Source of the DNA: Fibrisoma limi BUZ 3
GTDB taxonomy: Bacteria; Bacteroidota; Bacteroidia; Cytophagales; Spirosomataceae
Direction: 5' to 3'
Assembly: GCF_000296815.2 (NCBI RefSeq)
Contig: NZ_CAIT01000009.1
Span: 1,302,001-1,366,000 of the forward strand
DNA: 64,000 nt
Part shown: positions 51,932 to 61,302 of the stretch, one piece after another
How positions within the stretch are numbered: the stretch's first letter is position 1
How the letters are laid out: each line of letters opens with the position of its first letter
The notes under the pieces: model-generated
Database searches by the model: none
What the model was told of the DNA's origin: nothing
The model's input: only the letters and a program-made list of their open reading frames with translations
Program-made: the position numbers and the translations under genes

Positions 51932-54271
51932 ATGAAACCGCAAGCTGTTCATCACTCGGCTAATATCATGGACCCGTCGCTACAGCCGGTGTACCGGCGT
52001 TTGCGGGGGTATGCATTTGATCCCAGCTTTGCGGTTCAACTCAACTCGGTTGGTATCAATACACTGGTTTATCCGGTACGTTGGGAAGGCGATCTGAAAC
52101 CCGGCCCGATCGGTGAATACGTTGAGGTGGTCGATGTAGACCCGGCCAGTGGCGTTTTCTACCCTCCCCTCGATCTGAACGATCCAATTCTGTTGGCGCA
52201 GGACGGGCTGCCACCTTCGGAAGGTAATCCGCAGTTTCATCAGCAGATGGTATACGCTGTGGCCATGACGACGATCCAGAACTTCGAAAAGGCGCTGGGC
52301 CGACCAGTACTCTGGTCGTCGCGGGAGGGACCGATCGATGCCGACGGCTGGCCGACCGAAACGTATGTGCAGCGGCTGCGGTTGTATCCACATGCCCTCC
52401 GCGACGCCAACGCCTACTACAGCCCTTCGCGCAAAGCGATTCTGTTCGGGTATTTTCCGGCCCGCCCCAGCGACGTAACGGCTCTGATGCCCGGCAGTCT
52501 GGTGTTTACGTGCCTGTCGCACGACATCATTACGCACGAAGTTACCCACGCCCTGATCGACGGCATCCACAAAGGCTACATCGTACCACTGCACCGCGAT
52601 ACGCTGGCCATTCACGAAGCGTTCTCGGACCTGGTTGCCCTGTTTCAGCACTTTACGTTCACGGACCTGATTGAAAACCAGATCGCCCGGACAAGGGGTG
52701 ACCTCCGGAGCGATAACTGGCTTGCCCAACTGGCGCAGCAGATGGGCCTCGCTGTGGGAAATCATGGGTCTCTGCGCAATGCCATCGGCAACGCCGACAA
52801 TGACGAAAAAGAATGGCGGTCGGTTACGCCTAATCCCAAACTATACGAAGAAGAGACAGAACCCCACGCCCGCGGCAGTATTCTGGTTGCGGCCGTATTT
52901 GACGCCTTTCTGAATATTTACCGCAAACGGACCGCCGATTTGTACCGTATTGCCACTAACGGTACGGGTGTCATGCCGGCTGGCGATTTGCACCCCGATC
53001 TGGTACGTCGGCTGGCCAGCGAAGCCTCCCGAACGGCTAAGCAGTTTCTGACCGTCTGCATCCGGGCACTGGATTATTGCCCACCTGTAGGCAGTACGTT
53101 CGGGGACTTTCTGCGGGCCGTCATCACGGCCGATGTCGACCTGGTTCCGAACGATCCGATGGGTTACCGTGTGGCGTTTGTGGAGTCGTTTAAGCGGTGG
53201 GGAATTTACCCAACAGGCATCCGTACGCTCTCGGTCGAGAACCTGACGTACTCTTGCTTCCAGGAAAGCGATCTACTGCCCATGAATAGCCTGGCTCCTA
53301 CTGCCCTCGACAGTAAAAGCATAGAAGCATCGGAGCCGGAGCGATTCAAACGTCGGGTCGACGATCTTCTCAATGAAATTTATTACCTGCCTGCCGAATG
53401 GCTGCGGTTGCAGGGCAAAGCGGAAATGACGCCGGAACAGGCGCTGCCCCACACCTGGCACGTCTGGCTCGACACCATCCGGCCGTTGTACGCCCAGCTT
53501 ATTCAGCCGATCACGACAGCAGAGCAGCAACCGGCGATGCTCAACCCCAAGCGGAAGCGTACATCGGGGCATGATTCGCTGGCTACTATCAAATACCTGG
53601 TCAGAAAGTATTTCGACGATACGTCGCTCATGCTCCAGAACCGCGAGGCCCTGTTCAACCTGACAGTCGACTATAAACGCCGGATCGAGCAGGCCATCCG
53701 GGAGTTCGACGGCGACTCGCTGAGACGTTTTCAGGGGTTGATGGGCCTGCTCTTAAATCCGGATGACCTCGTCATTTGCAACGACCATAGCGTAACGTTG
53801 CTTAACAAAGCCCTGCGGGATGAACTGAACCGACGTGGGATGCCCGAACGGATGAAGGAGATAACCGTCGAGTGGGTAAAAATTGATGAACAGGAGGGTT
53901 GCCCGAACTACGGGGTTTATACCCTCAGCCGGGCCCAGCGCATAGGACCGGAAACGAACGTCATCAATCAGGTTGTCATGACCATCATGCAGACCTGCCA
54001 GATCAAGCTGGCGGGTTACGATGCACCGTACGGATTCAAAGGCGGCTGCACCATCGTGCTGAACATCGACCAGCGCACAACCCGCTTCATCCGAAAAGAC
54101 ATGATCCGGCTACAGAATAGCCGATACGTCATCAGCGAAGAGCGGGCTGCGGCTGAAATAGTGCGCCTGTACTGCTACGTGCCGTCAGAAACCGAATCGC
54201 CGTTTGCGCCCCGGCTCGTTGGGCCGCATCAGGCGACGGAAGCGTTTGCGATTCTCCACCAGGGCCATTAA
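51932..54271 (+). CDS. Thermolysin-like gluzincin metallopeptidase, novel architecture
   Basis: About 779 residues. The only recognisable core is a zinc site: H202-E-V-T-H206 in IITHEVTHALIDG and E229 in AIHEAFSDLVALF. HEVTHA followed by HEAFSD parallels the HELTHAVTD...NEAISD arrangement of thermolysin (M4) proteins, placing it among gluzincins. There is no signal peptide, so the enzyme seems intracellular, unlike secreted M4 peptidases. The 540-residue C-terminal part (helical, then a beta/alpha region with NYGVYTLSRAQRIGPE and GYDAPYGFKGGCTIVLNID) is unknown to me. The ATG at 51932 is preferred over the TTG at 51911. It is 11 bp upstream of the MBL gene and first of a three-gene operon. 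Confidence 0.65.
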   Translation: MKPQAVHHSANIMDPSLQPVYRRLRGYAFDPSFAVQLNSVGINTLVYPVRWEGDLKPGPIGEYVEVVDVDPASGVFYPPLDLNDPILLAQDGLPPSEGNPQFHQQMVYAVAMTTIQNFEKALGRPVLWSSREGPIDADGWPTETYVQRLRLYPHALRDANAYYSPSRKAILFGYFPARPSDVTALMPGSLVFTCLSHDIITHEVTHALIDGIHKGYIVPLHRDTLAIHEAFSDLVALFQHFTFTDLIENQIARTRGDLRSDNWLAQLAQQMGLAVGNHGSLRNAIGNADNDEKEWRSVTPNPKLYEEETEPHARGSILVAAVFDAFLNIYRKRTADLYRIATNGTGVMPAGDLHPDLVRRLASEASRTAKQFLTVCIRALDYCPPVGSTFGDFLRAVITADVDLVPNDPMGYRVAFVESFKRWGIYPTGIRTLSVENLTYSCFQESDLLPMNSLAPTALDSKSIEASEPERFKRRVDDLLNEIYYLPAEWLRLQGKAEMTPEQALPHTWHVWLDTIRPLYAQLIQPITTAEQQPAMLNPKRKRTSGHDSLATIKYLVRKYFDDTSLMLQNREALFNLTVDYKRRIEQAIREFDGDSLRRFQGLMGLLLNPDDLVICNDHSVTLLNKALRDELNRRGMPERMKEITVEWVKIDEQEGCPNYGVYTLSRAQRIGPETNVINQVVMTIMQTCQIKLAGYDAPYGFKGGCTIVLNIDQRTTRFIRKDMIRLQNSRYVISEERAAAEIVRLYCYVPSETESPFAPRLVGPHQATEAFAILHQGH

Positions 54272-54282
54272 TCCTCGAACTC

Positions 54283-55872
54283 ATGCTCAACGACGTTACC
54301 ATCCGCATGTATTGCACCGGTTTCGGCGACTGCTTTCTGCTGACGTTCCGGCACCCCGACAAAACAACCCGGATGCTCATCGATTTTGGGGTCCGGGGCG
54401 GGCAGGCTGAACACATGCAGGCCATTGCCCGCCATTTGCACGAAGATGGGCTCGACAAACAGCCTCTCGATTACCTGGTCATTACCCATGAGCACGAAGA
54501 TCATATATCAGGCTTTCGCCAGGCCAGGGATACGATCGATCAGCTTAACATCAGGGAACTCTGGCTGGGCTGGACCGAGCGACCTGATTATGACCCGGCC
54601 AAAGACTGGCGCCTGTACAAAGAACAGACCCGCGCTACGCTGCAAGCCGCCTTTCAACTGCTCCCAGCCGAACAGCGGACGGAACTTGGCATGAATACAA
54701 GCCTGCTGGGCGAGTTGTTTCGCTTTGAGCGGGATGTAGACGCATCGGATGAGCCCATCCAAACGGTGCATCATACCAATCCGATTTATGATCGACTTAT
54801 CCGCCAGGCCGACAAAACCCGGTACTTTATGCCTGGGGAGTATTCTACCGACATTCCTGGCGTCCGAATCTACGTATTAGGCCCCCCGCCCATCGAGTAC
54901 ATTCGACGCGGTGAAAGCCATGTGCATGGCGAACTGTACATCGGGGCCGATTACATAGCCGACACGTATTCGTTCGGGCGGGCGTTTGAACCCGCAGCAA
55001 CCTTTGCGGAGTACGTGTCCAAAGCGCCGTTCGACCAGGAATACATTGTACCCGTTCGGCTGGAGCCGGGCTCGGAATACCAGCGTTTGCCATCTAAGTT
55101 GTTTAATGGCGATAGCTATGAGAAAAGCCTGCTCGAACGGCGGTTTCAGCAAATGAAAGGTGGCGGGCGTGACAACAGCGTCCTGCATCAATACTTCGAC
55201 AAAGAAAACGACTGGCGACGTATCGATACCGACTGGCGGAACTCGGCCGAAGGGCTGGCGCTGAAACTGAACCAGTATACCAACAACACCAGTCTGGTGC
55301 TCGCCATTGAACTGATTGACACCGGCGAGGTTCTGTTCTTCCCCGGAGACGCCCAGTACGGTGTCTGGTCGGCCTGGGACGATGATTCGGTCAGAGCCAG
55401 CAACGACGACAAATACAAACGTCGCTTCATGTGGCGGATAACGGATCAGGATGGAACGAGCCGGACGGTAACGGCCGAAGACCTGCTGGCTAATACGGTT
55501 TTCTACAAGGTAGGGCACCACGGCAGCCACAACGCCACGCCCAAACGAACGGGGCTGCAAAAAATGACCAGCCCCAAGCTATGCGCTCTGATACCGGTTG
55601 ACGCCCAAACCGCCCGGCGGTATCGCTGGAATGATATTCCTTACCAGAATCTGCTCGATGCGTTTGCCAACGTACCTACGGATTCGCGCCGGATGGCACC
55701 CGTTCGGTTTTTGCGGGCCGACGACCTTACCATGCCGGCCAACTGGCCTGAGGAAGACGACCTGATCAAGTCGAAACTCAAAGTCGCCCTCCAGGTCGAC
55801 GTACCTGTCGACGATCGGACCATCAACTACGTCGACCTTACCATCACACCACCCCGAGACGCATCTGCCTAA
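54283..55872 (+). CDS. Metallo-beta-lactamase fold hydrolase (ComEC-like MBL)
   Basis: A 529-residue soluble protein. The metal motif is H69-E-H-E-D-H74 in VITHEHEDHISGF, preceded by a FGDCFLLTF strand and RMLIDFG. A later ligand block is H412HGSH416 in YKVGHHGSHNATP, preceded by ELIDTGEVLFFPGDAQYG. The pairing FPGDA...KxGHHGSxN is that of the ComEC/Rec2-type MBL domain. It is long for a stand-alone MBL because of a central insertion (about 130-330) that I do not recognise. The substrate is unknown; nucleic acid, nucleotide or phospholipid hydrolysis are all seen in the fold. It lies 11 bp after the peptidase gene and 13 bp before the patatin gene. Confidence 0.85.
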   Translation: MLNDVTIRMYCTGFGDCFLLTFRHPDKTTRMLIDFGVRGGQAEHMQAIARHLHEDGLDKQPLDYLVITHEHEDHISGFRQARDTIDQLNIRELWLGWTERPDYDPAKDWRLYKEQTRATLQAAFQLLPAEQRTELGMNTSLLGELFRFERDVDASDEPIQTVHHTNPIYDRLIRQADKTRYFMPGEYSTDIPGVRIYVLGPPPIEYIRRGESHVHGELYIGADYIADTYSFGRAFEPAATFAEYVSKAPFDQEYIVPVRLEPGSEYQRLPSKLFNGDSYEKSLLERRFQQMKGGGRDNSVLHQYFDKENDWRRIDTDWRNSAEGLALKLNQYTNNTSLVLAIELIDTGEVLFFPGDAQYGVWSAWDDDSVRASNDDKYKRRFMWRITDQDGTSRTVTAEDLLANTVFYKVGHHGSHNATPKRTGLQKMTSPKLCALIPVDAQTARRYRWNDIPYQNLLDAFANVPTDSRRMAPVRFLRADDLTMPANWPEEDDLIKSKLKVALQVDVPVDDRTINYVDLTITPPRDASA

Positions 55873-55885
55873 ACCACCAGTACCC

Positions 55886-57658
55886 ATGATCACACCAGCA
55901 ACGCCAGCCAATCAGGAGCCCACGCCGAAACCGGTGGCCTCAGACGGTATCCAGTCAGACACTGACCTCGACCGTATTGCGCTCGCCCTATCGGGTGGTG
56001 GCTTTCGGGCTGCCGCCTATCACCTCGGCACGCTTAAGGCACTACACACGCTTGGCCTGCTCGATAACGTGCGGATGATTTCGACCGTATCAGGTGGTAC
56101 GATTGTCGGGGCCTACTACGCGCTGAAGCGTAAGCAGGGCGTTCCGTTCGAAACCATTTACGAGAAGTTCTATGCAATCCTGCACGACGATACGCTTTTG
56201 CGGAAAGCCCTGCACCAGTGGGAAAAGACGGTGAGCACCAACGATTTGCCCAACTATAAACTGATTCGGGCGTTCGCCGATGTATACGACAGCGATTTGT
56301 TCGAAGGTGCTACGTTTGGGGAGTTCTGGAACGAATCGGATCTGGACACCTTCCCGTTGCAAACAGTGGTATTCAACGCCACAGAACTGTATTCAGGACT
56401 CGCGTTCCGGTTTCAGCACGCATCCGGCATTGACGATGGCTACCTGGTCGGCAATCGAAACGTTTTCATTCAGCCCAACGATGCCCGGCAACTCCGGTTG
56501 GCCGACATCGTGGCAGCTTCGTCCTGCTTTCCGGGTGGCTTTGAGCCCCTGGTGATGCCTGATGATTTCCCGCTCCAGCCCGGCGAAATGCTATTTTATG
56601 ATTACGACAACGGTCGCCTACCTATTAGCCGGCTTGCCTTGCTCGACGGTGGTGTATACGACAATCAGGGTACCGAAAGTTTGCTGATCGCCAGCGACCG
56701 GAACGCCAGTTACTGCGAGAAGAACGACATTAAACCCGGTGATCCGATCTACGATAAAGTCGGCCCCATGTCGCTGCTGCTGATTTCTGACGTATCGAGC
56801 GCCGGGGTCAATCTGTACGACGCCCCAAAGCCTGGGCCAACCGCAGGCGAAGGCGACCGATTGGCGTCGCTGCCCGGCAAGGTCGATAACTGGTTCCGGT
56901 GGGCCGTGGGCGTAGCGGGTGTAGCCCTGGGGTATTACCTCCTACACCTTTTTGTACTACGTTACCCACCCTACGAAGGTTTTTTGCTGGGTATGCTGGC
57001 CGGCGGTGCTCTTACGGTTGGGTTTGGGCTGCAATGGGCCGTGCGATGGGCGACCGGCAAGCTGAACGAAGCCGGCAAGCCGTACAATCCCATCTACAGC
57101 CAGGCTACGTTGCCCATTCGTAAACTGTCGATCAGGCAGATTGGGTATTTGCTGACCATCCGGCTGACGAGCGTCATGACCCTACTCGACACCATCTTTC
57201 TGCGCCGGATTCGGAGCCAGGGGTATGCGGCAGCCGCAGCCGGCCGCGAATACAAACGTCTGTCGAGCGTACTGGATCGGCTGATCCGGGCGGAGAAAGA
57301 CCGGGGTACGCCCGATCAATGGAGAAAGGAACTCCGAACGATCCAGCCAGTGATCGAACAGGCCCGATCGATGGGAACAACGTTGTGGTGGCTGGATGAT
57401 AAGTTTCGGCTCGACGCTATCATCGCCAGCGCCGAACTAACACTGTGCTACCGGTTACTACGGCAGTTTGAAGCGTATCCGCCCGAACCCGGTTCACGCT
57501 CGGCCGATATACAGCTACAGGCCCGACAGCTTTGGGATGCCTATCAGCGCGATCCGAACTATTTTAGAAACGCTGTAACAAGTCGTCCAAGTATTCCGCA
57601 ACCGTCCAGGGATACGCCTGCTACAATGCCACCCAGTCGTCAGGGCAGCAAAGCGTGA
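55886..57658 (+). CDS. Membrane-anchored patatin-like phospholipase
   Basis: A 590-residue protein. The oxyanion hole is SGGGFR (37-41), the nucleophile is S69 in STVSGGT (the first Gly of GxSxG is Thr, a known variant), and the dyad Asp is D254 in LLDGGVYDN. So an intact patatin catalytic domain covers about 30-320. Two adjacent membrane spans follow (about 338-357 and 364-384: VGVAGVALGYYLLHLF, LLGMLAGGALTVGFGL), then a helical cytoplasmic-type tail to 590. By family it is a phospholipase A-type lipid hydrolase; here it seems fixed to the inner membrane. It is the last gene of the peptidase/MBL/patatin operon. No nucleotide-sensor domain is seen. Confidence 0.85.
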   Translation: MITPATPANQEPTPKPVASDGIQSDTDLDRIALALSGGGFRAAAYHLGTLKALHTLGLLDNVRMISTVSGGTIVGAYYALKRKQGVPFETIYEKFYAILHDDTLLRKALHQWEKTVSTNDLPNYKLIRAFADVYDSDLFEGATFGEFWNESDLDTFPLQTVVFNATELYSGLAFRFQHASGIDDGYLVGNRNVFIQPNDARQLRLADIVAASSCFPGGFEPLVMPDDFPLQPGEMLFYDYDNGRLPISRLALLDGGVYDNQGTESLLIASDRNASYCEKNDIKPGDPIYDKVGPMSLLLISDVSSAGVNLYDAPKPGPTAGEGDRLASLPGKVDNWFRWAVGVAGVALGYYLLHLFVLRYPPYEGFLLGMLAGGALTVGFGLQWAVRWATGKLNEAGKPYNPIYSQATLPIRKLSIRQIGYLLTIRLTSVMTLLDTIFLRRIRSQGYAAAAAGREYKRLSSVLDRLIRAEKDRGTPDQWRKELRTIQPVIEQARSMGTTLWWLDDKFRLDAIIASAELTLCYRLLRQFEAYPPEPGSRSADIQLQARQLWDAYQRDPNYFRNAVTSRPSIPQPSRDTPATMPPSRQGSKA

Positions 57659-57716
57659 CTATTCCTGAGTTTCTGTGTTGCTTTCCTTGAACACCGGCAT
57701 GCAACCCTTTTAGATT

Positions 57717-57758
57717 GGCGCGTGTCTATCCGGCCAGTAGCGGTCTAAAACACGCGCC
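57717..57758. other. Imperfect hairpin before the lipoprotein gene
   Basis: GGCGCGTGT (57717-57725) pairs with ACACGCGCC (57750-57758) across a 24-nt loop. It lies 58 bp after the patatin stop and 5 bp before the next ATG, with no T-run. It could end the operon or act as a leader structure for the lipoprotein gene. Confidence 0.5.
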
Positions 57759-57763
57759 GACTT

Positions 57764-59056
57764 ATGCTATACCTTTATAAAAACACGCGCTTACTGACAA
57801 GTATATTCCTGACAGCCAGCATACTGGCCTGCGACCAAGTTGGGCAGGATGTTGCGCCGGACGAGGAACCGAATACCGATGCCGAATTCTATACGATGCC
57901 CACGCAACAGGTGGCTATTGACCTGAAATCGTTTGTTGATCTGACATCGGCCACGACGTTTAAAATTAGTAAAGCACCCCAGCAGGGAGACGCTTCGTTC
58001 AGCAAGGATGGGCTACTGATCTACACACCCAATGTTGATTTTGTAGACGGCACCGATCAATTTGCCATCTCGTCGGACAAAGCCGGTGCCTCCATTCGCC
58101 CCTTTACCGTCAATGTTACGACCGACACCAGCCGAATTCCCTGCTACGCCGGTACGATCCCCGATGTTGTCCGGGCAACCGCCAACACAGCCGTAAGCAT
58201 CGACGTACTCAAAAACGATCGGTTCTGTAATGCCACCGCGAACATCAGTTCGCTGGGTATCGAACGGGCTCCCAAAAACGGAACGGCCACGATAGAAGAC
58301 GGCAAGGTGACGTACAGACCTAATGACAACTTCAACGGCTACGACGATTTCATTTATAAAATCACGGTTACACCCAAAGGAGGCCAGGCCCGTACGCTTC
58401 TGGCTCCGGTCAAGGTTGTGGTTGGTGACCCGTTCAGGGATTGCAAACTCAAGCTAAACGACGATCAGGTAAGCTTCCGCCAGCGGTTGCTGAGCGATTC
58501 GCTTATTCTGTTTCCGCTGCTAAACGATCAGTTGTGTAAAGCCAGCCGACAGGTTCCCCTCACGATTACGAAACAACCGGCCAACGGGTCAGCTTACCTG
58601 ATGACGTCAACACGAGCGAGTGAATTTGGCCAACTGATCGTCTATAAACCCAACGCTGGCTACAATGGTACTGACGAGTTGACGTACCAGCGCTGCGAAA
58701 ACGGGGAATGCCTGCAGGCCATCGTACAGATCAAGGTTAAATCGGCAGACCCGAACTGCAAGCTTACGGCCGTGAACGACGAACGGACCATTTCGCTGAG
58801 CCGCCCGGCACTGGACGTAAAACGAGGGGTAGTGCTGCTGTCGGTTCTGCTGAACGACCGCATCTGCGCCAGCATTAAAGAAGTACGAATCGGTACGAAT
58901 CCTGGCAATTTGAAGCTCGATGTACTGCGCGACGGCAGCATTCTGTACACCCTGGATCAGAACCAGAAACCAGGCGAAGTTAAGTTTTCGTACGAAGTAA
59001 CTGATGTGCAGACGAATAAATCTTCCGCTGAGGTGAAGGTCATCATAAAAGAGTAA
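57764..59056 (+). CDS. Lipoprotein with tandem Ig-like (cadherin-type) domains
   Basis: A 430-residue predicted lipoprotein with lipobox Cys23 (SILAC). Four similar beta-sandwich units of about 95 residues follow. Each has a core such as DVLKNDRFC, then KNGTATIEDGKVTYRPNDNFNGYDDFIY, and a VKVVV end strand; the last is related but more diverged. The pattern (D...PxNGTxxxxxDGxxxYxPxxxFxGxDxFxY) is that of Ig-like Big_9/cadherin-like surface repeats. Each unit includes a Cys pair. It is probably anchored in the outer membrane. It starts 105 bp after the patatin gene and may be independent of that operon. Confidence 0.8.
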   Translation: MLYLYKNTRLLTSIFLTASILACDQVGQDVAPDEEPNTDAEFYTMPTQQVAIDLKSFVDLTSATTFKISKAPQQGDASFSKDGLLIYTPNVDFVDGTDQFAISSDKAGASIRPFTVNVTTDTSRIPCYAGTIPDVVRATANTAVSIDVLKNDRFCNATANISSLGIERAPKNGTATIEDGKVTYRPNDNFNGYDDFIYKITVTPKGGQARTLLAPVKVVVGDPFRDCKLKLNDDQVSFRQRLLSDSLILFPLLNDQLCKASRQVPLTITKQPANGSAYLMTSTRASEFGQLIVYKPNAGYNGTDELTYQRCENGECLQAIVQIKVKSADPNCKLTAVNDERTISLSRPALDVKRGVVLLSVLLNDRICASIKEVRIGTNPGNLKLDVLRDGSILYTLDQNQKPGEVKFSYEVTDVQTNKSSAEVKVIIKE

Positions 59057-59143
59057 ATAGTTTGCAGTAAATTACGCAGGGTTGATTACAGGCAGGAGCG
59101 AATAGGCAAACGGCCGCAGTTGACAACCCACTGCAAACGGCCG

Positions 59144-59710
59144 ATGGCCTACTCAACTATGACAGATCTCGATCTCCTGCGGGCGTGCCAACGCAATGAC
59201 CCTCGAGCCCAGACAGCCCTCTACCATCGGTTCAGGGGCCGTTTGATGGGGTTATGCAGGCGATATGCCCGCAGCCGCCCGGAGGCCGAAGACATGTTTC
59301 AGGAAGGCTTTATCCGAATCTTTCAACAACTCCACACCATCGAACAGCCAGATCGGCTATTGCCCTGGATGAAGCGGGTAATGGTAAACACAGCCATTAA
59401 CATTTATCATAAAAACCACCGGCTGCAAGCCGAGACAGATTACGAAGCTGCTCAGGATATAGGCACTGACGATCACCTCGAAACGCTGGCTCGGTTGTCG
59501 GCCGATGAACTGGTTGTACTGGTGCAGGACCTTCCGGATGGATACCGCATGGTTTTTAACCTGCACGTAGTCGATGGATTCAACCACCCGGAGATTGCTC
59601 AGATGCTGGGGATCTCCGAAGGAACGTCGAAATCGCAACTGGCACGTGCCAGAGCCGCATTAAAAGAAAAATTGAAAAAACTGGGTATCGTTCGCTATGA
59701 ACACTCCTGA
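59144..59710 (+). CDS. ECF-type RNA polymerase sigma factor
   Basis: A sigma-70 family factor of about 188 residues. Region 2 (about 10-85) holds RFRGRLMGLCRRYARSRPEAEDMFQEGFIRIFQQL and LLPWMKRVMVNTAINIYH. Region 4 (about 125-182) holds FNLHVVDGFNHPEIAQMLGISEGTSKSQLARARAAL. It lacks regions 1 and 3, so it is group IV. A TTG at 59120 would extend it by eight residues; the ATGs at 59144 and 59159 are both possible. It overlaps the next gene by 14 bp, a typical sigma/anti-sigma coupling. Confidence 0.92.
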   Translation: MAYSTMTDLDLLRACQRNDPRAQTALYHRFRGRLMGLCRRYARSRPEAEDMFQEGFIRIFQQLHTIEQPDRLLPWMKRVMVNTAINIYHKNHRLQAETDYEAAQDIGTDDHLETLARLSADELVVLVQDLPDGYRMVFNLHVVDGFNHPEIAQMLGISEGTSKSQLARARAALKEKLKKLGIVRYEHS

Positions 59711-61019
59711 GGATGAGCAGGCCTGGGACGATCTGTTCCGACAGCGACTGGAAAACTACGAAGCCGAACCGGCTGCCGATGCGCTTAGTCGTATTCTGGC
59801 GGGCACTCCGAAGCCGACACGTATGAATCGTGGTCGGGTAGCTGGCCGTGTGGCAGTAGCGCTGCTTTTGCTAGTGGGGGCGAGTTGGTGGATACTCGAC
59901 CGCTGGACAACACTGCCGGAAAAACCCACTGCCGCCGGAATATCGCCGGTTGGTGCGACCCGGAAACCGGCTGCCCCCTCTACGATGGCTACGTCGCCAA
60001 AAACACTCAGCCCAATACCTTCTCCAGCAGGTCCAGAGCAGTCAGTAGCCGTCGGAACCATAGCTCCTCGGCAGAAGACAGTTACAGAGCCAGCCCAGAA
60101 AACGTTTTCATACCGGCCATCTGAAACGTCCTGGCAAACTCAGGCGGCTACGTATCAGCGCCCTACTCCTACTACGTATTATGAGAATGTTCAGGCGGCC
60201 CGATCAGCCTATCCCGGCTGGGATGATACGTCGTCGACCGACATGGTTAGTGTGTTGACCGAAGTCGCGTCAATAGCCGAGCCGATGCAGGTAAACCGAC
60301 TTCAACACCTGGGGCTACGATGGCCGCAATTTGCTTCTCCTACCTTACCGATCAACCTTCAGCAATCCGACATAGACGCTTTACCCAGCGTTTCGCGACG
60401 ACGGCAGTCGAGTCTATATGCGTCAGTAATGGCTCTTTACAGCTACCGCCGTATCAGCCCAAATACAAACGATGAGGTATACATCCGGCAGATTCAATCC
60501 GGGCGTACCTTTTCATCCGATCGCATCGGCTCCCGCATCCAGATTGGGAAAGAATGGCGGCTGACGCAACGGCTTGGTTTGCGGACCGGCCTTACCTACG
60601 GTCAGTTGAGAACCTCAATGCGTTATCGATTACAGACACTCTTTACCGATTCGACACAGGTAAACTGGGTCAACGACCAGACCGTTCGCATTACGCCCAT
60701 GACCGACCGTCCACTGTCTGTTGCCAGCCGGTACCATTTCGTAGGATTAAACACCGATCTGATTGTCTCGCTGGGTAACGGCAGACTCTGGAGCCATTAT
60801 GTGACCGCTGGAGTGACGGTAGGTGGGTACGTAGCCCCGGTTCGGAGACAAAGCGCTTTCCTTCAGGCCTCCTATGGTATTGAGCGCCCCCTTACCTCCG
60901 ACCTCTGGCTTCGCATCGAACCCTCCGTTCAATATAGTCTAAATGCGATAAGCGATCGGAGAAATCTTTGTAAGATAAGACCTTATACCTACGGCTTATC
61001 CATCAGTTTCAGAAAATAA
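59697..61019 (+). CDS. Sigma-linked membrane protein with beta-barrel-like C-terminus
   Basis: A 440-residue protein overlapping the sigma gene by 14 bp. The first 45 residues are acidic and soluble (EDEQAWDDLFRQRLENYEAEPAADALSRIL), a form common in anti-sigma-like proteins next to Bacteroidota ECF factors. One membrane span follows (about 51-67, VAVALLLLVGASWWIL), then a Pro/Thr/Ser-rich linker (about 75-190). The last 210 residues alternate like outer-membrane beta-strands (SSLYASVMALYSYRRISP, RLGLRTGLTYGQLRTSMRY, final YTYGLSISFRK). No FecR domain is present. An anti-sigma role is inferred from position and layout. Confidence 0.7.
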   Translation: MNTPEDEQAWDDLFRQRLENYEAEPAADALSRILAGTPKPTRMNRGRVAGRVAVALLLLVGASWWILDRWTTLPEKPTAAGISPVGATRKPAAPSTMATSPKTLSPIPSPAGPEQSVAVGTIAPRQKTVTEPAQKTFSYRPSETSWQTQAATYQRPTPTTYYENVQAARSAYPGWDDTSSTDMVSVLTEVASIAEPMQVNRLQHLGLRWPQFASPTLPINLQQSDIDALPSVSRRRQSSLYASVMALYSYRRISPNTNDEVYIRQIQSGRTFSSDRIGSRIQIGKEWRLTQRLGLRTGLTYGQLRTSMRYRLQTLFTDSTQVNWVNDQTVRITPMTDRPLSVASRYHFVGLNTDLIVSLGNGRLWSHYVTAGVTVGGYVAPVRRQSAFLQASYGIERPLTSDLWLRIEPSVQYSLNAISDRRNLCKIRPYTYGLSISFRK

Positions 61020-61302
61020 ATTCATTTTTTTTCAATTTTTTTGATCGTTTCACTCTCTTCGCATAAGTAAAATGTGCGCTAACTAACGTATATGCTATCT
61101 ATACAAAGTATATAACTGATTATCAATCATTTAACAAATATGAAAAAATAAGCATAAAGCGCTTTAAAATACAAATTTGAAGATTTTCAGGTAGTTAAGT
61201 ACTTGGGATGTGCTGGTCATCAGGCGAACAACCCGAGCTTCTCTGGCGTTATAGGTTCGGTTATCAAGTTAGACGATAGACAATATTAACTTCAACTCAA
61301 CG
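61020..61302. other. AT-rich intergenic region
   Basis: About 280 bp, AT-rich, between the barrel-like gene and the low-complexity secreted gene. No RNA gene or clear terminator is seen. TTTTTTTC near 61026 may help end transcription. Confidence 0.5.
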
